This document shows, piece by piece, positions 7,261-12,917 of a stretch of 12,917 bases of DNA (position 1 is the first letter of the stretch; each line of letters begins with the position of its first letter). Source of the stretch: an uncultured Phycisphaerae bacterium (GTDB lineage Bacteria; Planctomycetota; Phycisphaerae; Phycisphaerales; SM1A02). The notes below the pieces were generated by a model. That model searched no databases. It was not told where the DNA came from and saw only the letters and a list, made by a program, of their open reading frames with translations. Position numbers and translations under genes: made by a program. Where the stretch lies: the NCBI GenBank assembly GCA_937899935.1, contig CALCOW010000077.1, forward strand, positions 1 through 12,917, written 5' to 3'.

Positions 7261-7654
7261 AGTTCTCTGACATTCCTTCCCGGTCGATTGCAATTCGCCA
7301 AATCGGCGTGTTAACGGATCAAGGCTTGGTGCTCAGATCAGCCCAATGCTGTGACTGAGTTCCCTCCATGTTGGGGCGACTGGAGGCGTGTTAATCAACG
7401 AGCAATAACTTGCCGTAGAAGCAAATCCGCATAAATACCTAACAAATACCTATCATATGTCCGTGTTTCCCCTGGCACGGCGTTGAGAAATGCAAAGAAG
7501 AGCTTTTTTGTCCATAAAGGACGTATCGTAATACTACATCTTGTGTCTGCAAGAAAGCTAACCCCACAATATAGTTTTTTGCCCGCAAAATCCACCATTC
7601 GTATCCACCATGTAGCAGGGGGCATCTTATCGAACCTGCATTGAGAGGCCAAAA
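7261..7654. other. dcd leader / intergenic region with short repeats; no convincing gene
   Basis: This is the 394-bp stretch between the predicted promoter and dcd. It has two copies of GGCGTGTTAA (7305-7314 and 7385-7394), a CGCC/GGCG inverted repeat (7296-7308), and AAATACCTA twice at 11-bp spacing (7433-7441, 7444-7452). A CTCCA/TGGAG stem lies near 7365-7385. A minus-strand frame at 7395-7658 could encode up to 87 residues. Its GTG start falls inside the predicted -10 element, and its sequence ('TYDRYLLGIYADLLLRQ' near the end) matches nothing I can name firmly, so I do not call it a gene. I recognised no known riboswitch, including cobalamin. Confidence 0.4.
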
Positions 7655-7670
7655 CCACTATAAGTCGCGT
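7655..7670. promoter_or_regulatory. NrdR box 2 (weaker match) overlapping the -10
   Basis: CCACTATAAGTCGCGT matches the same NrdR consensus at 11 of 16 positions, including the CtAtA half and the terminal GxGT. It begins 42 bp from box 1, close to four helical turns, which fits the paired, helically phased layout known for NrdR sites. It covers the predicted -10, so binding would block RNA polymerase. Confidence 0.4.
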
Positions 7671-7684
7671 GGAGAAGCTGTCAT
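7657..7684 (-). promoter_or_regulatory. Predicted sigma-70-type promoter of the dcd-nrdJ operon
   Basis: On the minus strand, -35 ATGACA (7684-7679, five of six matches to TTGACA) is followed by a 16-bp spacer. The -10 is TATAGT (7662-7657, five of six to TATAAT). Transcription would start near 7650, leaving a leader of about 390 nt before dcd. The position between and over two NrdR-like boxes supports a regulated promoter. This is a sequence prediction only. Confidence 0.5.
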
Positions 7685-7696
7685 AACCTGTCTGAA

Positions 7697-7712
7697 ACCC
7701 TATATATTGTGT
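7697..7712. promoter_or_regulatory. NrdR box 1 (strong match)
   Basis: The 16-mer ACCCTATATATTGTGT matches the recalled NrdR consensus acaCwAtATaTwGtgt at 15 of 16 positions. NrdR is the ATP/dATP-sensing repressor of ribonucleotide reductase operons. The site lies just upstream of the -35 of the predicted dcd-nrdJ promoter. Confidence 0.6.
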
Positions 7713-7947
7713 TTCTCGGATTGGATGAGCAGAGGCACGTCCTAAGGCTCACTGTGGGGCCCCAGGAGGCATTTTCTCAGCAGCCTGTTGTAGGAAGGTG
7801 ACTCTCTTTGATCACCCTATGGGCTGTCGTGTTTGTCAGAACAGTGGGATTCCATACCCGAGACCCTATTCCTGGCAATTGTCAGATGCTGACTGCCGGA
7901 TAGACTTCTGCAGCGATCTCAGTTGGGATCGAGGAGCCATACGCCTC
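7713..7947. other. Upstream region of the helicase gene
   Basis: The 235-bp stretch leads from the NrdR box to the preferred helicase start. It contains the palindrome GGGGCCCC (7755-7762) and a GGAGG run just after it, but no start codon at a suitable distance from that run. The helicase frame is open through the last 150 bases (from GTG 7798), yet the 50 residues it would add are not helicase-like. A weak plus-strand -35/-10 pair (CTGTCA 7678-7683, TATATA 7701-7706, 17-bp spacer) lies just upstream. Confidence 0.35.
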
Positions 7948-9660
7948 ATGGATGATCTGTTTATCGATGGATTGACACCCCCACAACAGGTTGCAGTGCA
8001 ACATGTTGATGGGCCTGCGCTGGTGCTGGCTGGTCCAGGGTCGGGCAAGACAATGGTCGTGACTCGTCGGGTGGCGCGACTGGTGCATCTTGGTATTGCC
8101 CCTTGGCAGATACTGGCTCTGACCTTTACCAACAAAGCAGCTAATGAAATGCGCCATCGTATTGATGCGCTTCTTGATGATTCTGAAATTGTGGGTTCCG
8201 GACTGACAGTGGCGACCTTTCATAGTTTCTGTGCACGCTTACTTCGTCGCTTCGCTGAAAGTGTTGGTTTAAGTGAGACATTTTCAATTTATGACTCATC
8301 GGATCAACGTGAAGCAGCAAAACAGGCTGTGGTAAGGGCTGGATTGGACTTATCAAATTGGACTCCAATGTCAGCGCTGAATGCAATTAGCAATGCTAAA
8401 AATGAAATGCAAGATGCGACAGATTTTTCAGCTTCGGCAAGTGATTTTTACACTCGCACGATCGCAAGAATTTATGCAAGCTATGAAGAGATTTTAAGGG
8501 CGGCCGGTGCTGTTGACTTTGATGATCTTCTTCTGTTGACCGCAAAGTTGCTAAAGAACAACGTGGATGTTCGTACTGAATTACAAGAACGCTTTAGCTA
8601 TGTATTGATTGATGAGTATCAAGATACCAACCATGCCCAATTTGTCATTGCTCAGACACTTGTTGAAGGGCATCGAAATCTATTTGTAGTTGGGGATCCA
8701 GACCAGTCTATTTATGCCTGGCGCGGCGCGGACATAGGTAATATTCTAGAGTTTACGCAGCATCATCCGAGCGCCATCACGGTGGCGCTTGGGCAAAATT
8801 TTCGCAGTACAGGCTACATTGTCGAGGCGGCGGCCGGATTGATCGCTCAGAACACGAGCCACTTGCCGAAAGAGCTCTTTACAGAGTTGGGCTCAGGACA
8901 GCGACCTCAACTCATGGCGACGATTAATGAAGAATCTGAGGCTCGTCGGGTCGTTGAAGTTTTTCGTACGCGCCATGAAGAGCAGGGGACTCCATGGAGC
9001 GAAATGGCGGTGCTCTATCGAATCAATGCACTGACACGTGTATTAGAAGCAGCCTTTCGTGAATCGCAAATTCCCTACGTCATTGCGCGTGGCACAGCTT
9101 TCTATGAGCGAAAAGAAGTGAAAGACGCGCTTGCCTATTTGCGTGTTCTTGCGAACCCAAGTGATGACGTAGCCTTGAAAAGAATCGTTAATAACCCACC
9201 TCGCGGCATCGGTGCGACCACACTGAATCGTATTGAGCAGTTTGCATTGGCTTCAGGGTGCTCTCTGTATGAGGGTATGCAGCGCGTGACAGAAGTCACA
9301 GAGGTGTCAGCACGCAGCCGAAGTGCGGTTCATCGGTTCATGCAGCTCTTAGGGAAGTGGCAGATGCATCTTCAGTCACAAGAGCAAACAATGCTTCTTG
9401 ATGGTCCAGATTTTGCTGATTTGGTAGAAGAAGTTATTCGTGAGAGTGGGCTCTATGAGTTGTTCCGAAGTGGTCGGACCGAAGAAGATTTGCAACGCCT
9501 GTCGAATCTTGAAGAATTGGTCTCTGCTGCGGCGAGTTTTATTCGGCCGCAAGTTGTAGTCTGGTCCACATCACCTGAGGGTCATTCAGATGAGTCAGAG
9601 GAAGGTGCACGCGGTTTATCCGTAACATTGAGTTCGTTCCTTGAGTCAAGACTTGATTGA
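7948..9660 (+). CDS. UvrD/PcrA-type superfamily 1 DNA helicase, N-terminal 570 codons of a broken gene
   Basis: This is an ATP-dependent 3'-5' DNA helicase of repair and replication restart. The preferred start is ATG 7948, preceded by GAGGAG (7931-7936). 'MDDLFIDGLTPPQQVAV' from that ATG matches the family's opening, whereas the 50 residues before it (from GTG 7798) do not. Visible motifs are Walker A 'AGPGSGKT' (28-35), Ia 'TFTNKAANEM' (59-68), 'TFHSFCARLLR' (about 90-100), Walker B 'LIDEYQDTN' (220-228), III 'GDPDQSIYAWRGA' (249-261) and IV 'QNFRST' (283-288). The frame fails just after 'LSSFLE', ending SRLD-stop, and so lacks motifs V and VI, without which unwinding is not expected. Those follow in the +1 frame from 9641. 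An SRLD ending after FLE is not family-like. Most likely one gene of about 750 codons, interrupted by deletion or by a sequence error. Confidence 0.9.
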   Translation: MDDLFIDGLTPPQQVAVQHVDGPALVLAGPGSGKTMVVTRRVARLVHLGIAPWQILALTFTNKAANEMRHRIDALLDDSEIVGSGLTVATFHSFCARLLRRFAESVGLSETFSIYDSSDQREAAKQAVVRAGLDLSNWTPMSALNAISNAKNEMQDATDFSASASDFYTRTIARIYASYEEILRAAGAVDFDDLLLLTAKLLKNNVDVRTELQERFSYVLIDEYQDTNHAQFVIAQTLVEGHRNLFVVGDPDQSIYAWRGADIGNILEFTQHHPSAITVALGQNFRSTGYIVEAAAGLIAQNTSHLPKELFTELGSGQRPQLMATINEESEARRVVEVFRTRHEEQGTPWSEMAVLYRINALTRVLEAAFRESQIPYVIARGTAFYERKEVKDALAYLRVLANPSDDVALKRIVNNPPRGIGATTLNRIEQFALASGCSLYEGMQRVTEVTEVSARSRSAVHRFMQLLGKWQMHLQSQEQTMLLDGPDFADLVEEVIRESGLYELFRSGRTEEDLQRLSNLEELVSAAASFIRPQVVVWSTSPEGHSDESEEGARGLSVTLSSFLESRLD

Positions 9661-10180
9661 TCCAGAGCTCGGAGCGGTCACCTTAATGACGCTTCATGCT
9701 GCAAAGGGGCTCGAATTTGATACGGTTGCCATGGTTGGCATAGAACAAGGACTGTTGCCTCACATACGGGCAAGCGGGAATGATGATGCCATGGAAGAGG
9801 AGCGACGACTGTGCTACGTTGGCATGACTCGTGCTCGGAAGCAGTTGATTTTGACGCGGGCCCAACAACGAACCATGCGTGGGATGCGTCAGCAGTGTTC
9901 ACCGAGTCAGTTTCTGAATGAAATGCCTTCGGGTGCGATAGATGAGGAAGTCATCGATGATCCGTGGAGGCATGAGTACCAGCAAGATGCTGATAGCTCC
10001 GCAAATTCCGCTGGTCTTGTGGCAGGCCAGAGGGTTGTTCATCCCACTTTTGGACGTGGGCGAATTCGGCAAGTCAATCACCAACACCGTGGTGGCAAGG
10101 CGATTGTGGAGTTTGATACCGGGATTACTCGAACGCTGATTCTGGAATATGCGAATCTAAGAGCCATTGGCAGTACGTAG
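9641..10180 (+). pseudogene. C-terminal part of the same UvrD/PcrA-type helicase (motifs V, VI and Tudor-like tail)
   Basis: This frame overlaps the end of the preceding one by 20 nt and could only start at a TTG (9641). Its content is the exact remainder of the helicase. It has motif V 'TLMTLHAAKGLEF', then 'GIEQGLLPH', and motif VI 'EEERRLCYVGMTRARKQL'. A variable linker leads to the PcrA-type C-terminal Tudor-like fold ('VVHPTFGRGRI', then 'IVEFDTGITRTLILEYANL'). It cannot be a functional helicase alone, as it lacks the ATPase motifs I-III. The junction has only about 10 residues between FLE and AVTLM, where the family has about 16. Missing sequence, rather than a single inserted base, therefore explains the shift best. 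queG begins 33 nt downstream on the same strand. Confidence 0.8.
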
Positions 10181-10213
10181 ACACAATGTTGGAAGCGCGG
10201 TGAGAGATCTTTG

Positions 10214-11281
10214 ATGCAGCAACCAGATCGCGATGAAATTTTGAAGTTCATCAGTGACCTCGGGTTCGTTGCAGGCGGCGTTGCGCCCGCTATTGCAACC
10301 GTTTATGAATCAGAATATCTGTCATGGCTGGCCGAAGGCCAACATGGTCAGATGAATTACTTGGAGCGTCATATCGACGTCCGCATGGATCCTCGGGTGC
10401 TGTTGCCGGGCGCAAAGTCAATTATCTGTGTGGCTGATCGACATGCCCAGCACAGTCGATTGAAGCAATCGGATGAACCACTTGAATCGCCTCAGGGAAG
10501 GCGGGGTAAGGTCGCTCGATATGCCCAGGGTAAGGATTATCACAAGATCATTAAGCGTCGACTCTTTCGCTTAGTCGACTGGTTAAAAGAAAACTTTGTA
10601 GAAGCAGAGTTCAAGGTGTGTGTTGATACTGCACCATTACTGGAACGTGAACATGCGCAGCGAGCAGGTCTTGGGTCTGTCGGAAAAAATACCCTTCTCT
10701 TGAGGCCTGGTGAGGGCAGCTACTTGTTGCTAGGTGCTGTTGTGACAACGCTTGAGATTGAGCCGACCAAATTTGAGCCAGAAGATCCTTGTGGCTCATG
10801 TACACGGTGTATTGATGCCTGCCCAACAGAGGCAATAAAGCCTTGGTCCGTCGATGCATCTCGGTGTATTAGTTACCTCACCATTGAGCATCGTTCATCT
10901 ATTGAGGAATCTTTCTATGCACCGATGGGGGACTGGATTTTTGGCTGTGATGTTTGCCAGGAAGTCTGTCCACACAATCAGCCAACACGCCGAAGCAGTC
11001 ATCTTGCGTCTTATGCAGATTATGAGCCAGTCAATCGCGACTTTGATCTCCTGGAAGTGTTGGGATGGGATGCGCTGGACCGACAGAAGGCCTTCAAGAG
11101 TTCATCGATGAAGCGTGCTCGCTTAGACATGATGCGCCGTAACGCAGTGATTCTTGCTGGTAATGAGGCGAATGCTCAGCCGGCGTTGGTAGATCGTGTC
11201 ACTGTGATCGCCAACGATTCAAAAGAAGATGTATTGGTGAGAGAAGCGGCCCGAAACACGATCGAACGTTGCGGTTGGTAG
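10214..11281 (+). CDS. queG: Epoxyqueuosine reductase
   Basis: It performs the last step of queuosine synthesis in the tRNA anticodon, reducing epoxyqueuosine to queuosine with a cobalamin cofactor and two [4Fe-4S] clusters. The product is 355 residues from ATG 10214, with GGTGAG (10199-10204) nine nt upstream; a TTG one codon earlier is less likely. The catalytic-site segment is 'VDTAPLLERE' (137-146, with Asp 138). The first ferredoxin motif is 'CGSCTRCIDACP' (193-204). The second cluster region has Cys 218 and 'CDVCQEVCPHN' (245-255). A HEAT-like helical tail follows ('RRNAVILAGNEAN', 'LVREAARNTIERCGW'). The order matches full-length QueG. It is probably co-transcribed with the helicase. 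B12 dependence is shared with nrdJ in this window. Confidence 0.96.
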   Translation: MQQPDRDEILKFISDLGFVAGGVAPAIATVYESEYLSWLAEGQHGQMNYLERHIDVRMDPRVLLPGAKSIICVADRHAQHSRLKQSDEPLESPQGRRGKVARYAQGKDYHKIIKRRLFRLVDWLKENFVEAEFKVCVDTAPLLEREHAQRAGLGSVGKNTLLLRPGEGSYLLLGAVVTTLEIEPTKFEPEDPCGSCTRCIDACPTEAIKPWSVDASRCISYLTIEHRSSIEESFYAPMGDWIFGCDVCQEVCPHNQPTRRSSHLASYADYEPVNRDFDLLEVLGWDALDRQKAFKSSSMKRARLDMMRRNAVILAGNEANAQPALVDRVTVIANDSKEDVLVREAARNTIERCGW

Positions 11282-11300
11282 AGGCGTTCGCTTCTACCAA
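11275..11300. terminator. Hairpin between convergent queG and the coiled-coil gene, possible bidirectional terminator
   Basis: TTGGTAGAGGC (11275-11285) pairs with GCTTCTACCAA (11290-11300) around a GTTC loop: 11 bp with one G-U or A-C position depending on strand. It contains the queG stop codon and lies 6 nt before the end of the opposing gene (stop 11307). No T-run follows in either direction, so it may work with Rho or protect 3' ends instead of acting as a classic intrinsic terminator. Confidence 0.5.
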
Positions 11301-11306
11301 AGCACC

Positions 11307-12896
11307 TTAGCTTCCACCCAGGATTGGGCCAATTGCTTGCATCAGCGCCATGGTCGCTTGTTGCTCTGTCTGGAACTTGCCTTGGCGAATTTGATCAGTG
11401 ATCATTTTGATACTACTGATTAATTGCGGAGCCTTATCAACCATGCGGCGCACTTCCTGGAAACCAGGCTTCTTAAGTTCTGCATCACCATTGAGCATCC
11501 AAGAACCATTGATGCGAATGATTGCTGATGTTTCTGGCATACCGAACGGTCCAGCGTAAGAAATATCTGCATTGTCTGATCCCCGCATCGTGATGGTGGC
11601 ATTCTCCAATGGCGGTACCGGGTTGAGGGCCTCGGCCATCATTTCATCTAGACCATTGCCCCAACGCTGCTCCATCGCGGTGTTCATTTCATAGAAGGCG
11701 AGGATGATTTCGGAGAATTTTCCGAGTTGTGCAGCATTGGCTGGGTTGCTGAAGTGAGTCAGAGCAATCATTTTGGAAAATTGCTCGCTTGGATTGTCAG
11801 TGCGCGCGAGTGATTGATAGTGTTTCAGCAATGCTTCGGGTGTCGGATAAGCAGCGGTCGTACTATTGTTGCCAGCGCTCAACTGGAGATCGAGGCCACT
11901 GCTCATGCCGGGTGTTGGGCTTGTATCTGGTGTATTGCCCGGCATCGTTACGCTTGGTGAAGCGTTTGACGGACTTCCAATGAGTTGCATCATCTCATCA
12001 ATGTTGCTCACAAGCTGCTGAGCATCGGGGAGCTGTGCGGCTAGTTGTTTCGCATTGGTCAACGCTGAAGAAGCTTGTTTTCTGGCCTCCGCAGCATTGT
12101 TGTCCAGGGCATCTGTTTTGCCAATGGAAGTATTGTTGTCGAGCAGGCCAGCTTTGATAGCGGCTTCGATTGACGCAGCTAAAGTTGCTTGTGATTCAAG
12201 GCCCCGCGCACGCATAGCGGCAAGTTGCGCCAGACGCTCCTCGCATCTTAATGAGGCACGTGTTGATGTTGAACGGTCTTTGCTTGGTCGCATGCGAGCC
12301 GCTTGACTTGCCACATTTATTGCTTGTGATAGATAGGTCTTGGCCTGTTCGTAAGCTGGTCCTAGCTTTTGTGTTTCACGTGCATTGATGGCTTCGCCGA
12401 TCGTCCGGAGTTGGTTGGCAGCTTGACTGTAATCAGATGATGCAGACTGGGCGTTAACACGAGCACTCTCTGCGAAATCATCTAAATTTGCATGTGCTTC
12501 CCGAAGGGATGACACCAATGTGGCGAGTGCCTGGGCCTGACTATCAAAGAAGTCATGTTCCGCTTGTAAGTTATAACGGAGTTCAAGTTCGTTCTGAGTG
12601 ATGTTCTGATCGAGTTGGTGCGTTTGCCGGCGTGCCTGCATCGCTTGTTCGAAAAGATCAAGGCTTTCAAGTCCTCGCTTGAGCGCGGCCGATTCAGCGT
12701 ACTGATTAAAAGTGGATTCGAGTTGAGTAATTTGATTACGCTTTAGATCAATGACCTGCTGCCTATTCGAGATTGGTTCTTCGAGGGATGTTTTACTGGC
12801 TTCAAATTGAAACTGGTATCGTTCAGCTTGATCTCGTGCCGTCGCAATAGACTCTGCACTGAGCGCGTTGTACAGGTCTTCAAAAGAATCAGCCAT
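11307..12896 (-). CDS. Long coiled-coil protein of unknown function with a separate C-terminal domain
   Basis: No family is recognised. From ATG 12896 the product is 529 residues. About residues 5-300 are almost entirely helical and rich in Ala, Gln, Glu and Leu with heptad-like spacing, consistent with a coiled coil. Residues about 307-350 are a Pro/Ser/Thr/Asn-rich linker. Residues about 351-529 look like a compact mixed domain: 'TPEALLKHYQSLARTDN' at its start and 'IIRINGSWMLNG' in the middle recall NTF2-like folds, but that is only a guess. The only Cys is residue 218. No signal peptide follows the ATG. The frame is open from the ATG to the right edge (seven more codons, ATVILKS), so the true start may lie outside the window. 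The gene is convergent with queG. Its size and layout suggest a structural or envelope-associated role, which is inference. Confidence 0.75.
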   Translation of the reverse strand: MADSFEDLYNALSAESIATARDQAERYQFQFEASKTSLEEPISNRQQVIDLKRNQITQLESTFNQYAESAALKRGLESLDLFEQAMQARRQTHQLDQNITQNELELRYNLQAEHDFFDSQAQALATLVSSLREAHANLDDFAESARVNAQSASSDYSQAANQLRTIGEAINARETQKLGPAYEQAKTYLSQAINVASQAARMRPSKDRSTSTRASLRCEERLAQLAAMRARGLESQATLAASIEAAIKAGLLDNNTSIGKTDALDNNAAEARKQASSALTNAKQLAAQLPDAQQLVSNIDEMMQLIGSPSNASPSVTMPGNTPDTSPTPGMSSGLDLQLSAGNNSTTAAYPTPEALLKHYQSLARTDNPSEQFSKMIALTHFSNPANAAQLGKFSEIILAFYEMNTAMEQRWGNGLDEMMAEALNPVPPLENATITMRGSDNADISYAGPFGMPETSAIIRINGSWMLNGDAELKKPGFQEVRRMVDKAPQLISSIKMITDQIRQGKFQTEQQATMALMQAIGPILGGS

Positions 12897-12917
12897 TGAT
12901 TTGAGTATGACCGTGGC

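Noticed and set aside
7395..7658. An 87-residue minus-strand gene, possibly thermonuclease-like because of a DRYxLLGIY stretch
   Set aside because: The likeness is very weak, the start lies in the predicted -10 element, and no catalytic motifs of nucleases are visible.
7261..7700. A cobalamin riboswitch ahead of the B12-dependent dcd-nrdJ operon
   Set aside because: The leader lacks the conserved cobalamin-riboswitch core elements I would expect, including the B12 box, on the minus strand.
7798..7947. N-terminal extension of the helicase from GTG 7798
   Set aside because: The added 50 residues show no family likeness, whereas ATG 7948 has a Shine-Dalgarno-like GAGGAG and starts exactly at the conserved N-terminus.
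9641..9662. Programmed +1 frameshifting in the helicase gene
   Set aside because: The stop context is GAT TGA T; GAT is not a slippery P-site codon, and the joined product would be several residues short compared with the family.

Overview
The window is about 12.9 kb of mostly housekeeping bacterial sequence with roughly even base composition. Genes are densely packed and no mobile element, CRISPR array, tRNA or rRNA gene was seen. The gene set suggests a Gram-negative-type bacterium, plausibly a Planctomycetota member from an environmental assembly. The pointers are a B12-dependent ribonucleotide reductase with TSCPD and zinc-ribbon tail, a secreted LamG plus metallophosphatase protein, and a long coiled-coil protein I cannot place in a family. 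That assignment is inference; no marker gene in the window proves it.

Left part (1-2408, minus strand): the N-terminal part of a THUMP-domain 23S rRNA methyltransferase of the RlmL type runs off the left edge. Immediately upstream of it, and probably co-transcribed, lies a LamG / Fn3-like / purple-acid-phosphatase-type metallophosphatase, broken by one apparent single-base frameshift near 1000-1041. Then comes a 465-bp spacer (2409-2873). It holds a strong minus-strand intrinsic terminator, several inverted repeats, and a small coding-looking frame interrupted by one TAG.

Centre (2874-7712, minus strand): a deoxynucleotide-supply operon, dcd (dCTP deaminase) followed by nrdJ (adenosylcobalamin-dependent ribonucleotide reductase). 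Its upstream region contains a good minus-strand promoter (-35 ATGACA, 16 bp, -10 TATAGT). Two sequences resembling NrdR boxes, 42 bp apart, flank and overlap that promoter. This points to NrdR control of the operon through a leader of about 390 nt.

Right part (7948-12917): a plus-strand pair, a UvrD/PcrA-type helicase and queG (epoxyqueuosine reductase). The helicase frame is broken between motifs IV and V, most simply by a short deletion at a CTTGAG direct repeat. Convergent to queG is the coiled-coil protein of unknown function, whose 5' end may continue past the right edge. A perfect hairpin lies between the two converging genes.

I did not find a clearly new multi-gene system. The observations most worth following are the NrdR-box/promoter arrangement with its long leader, the structured 2409-2873 spacer, and three separate coding interruptions in one window, which are either real gene decay or consensus errors.
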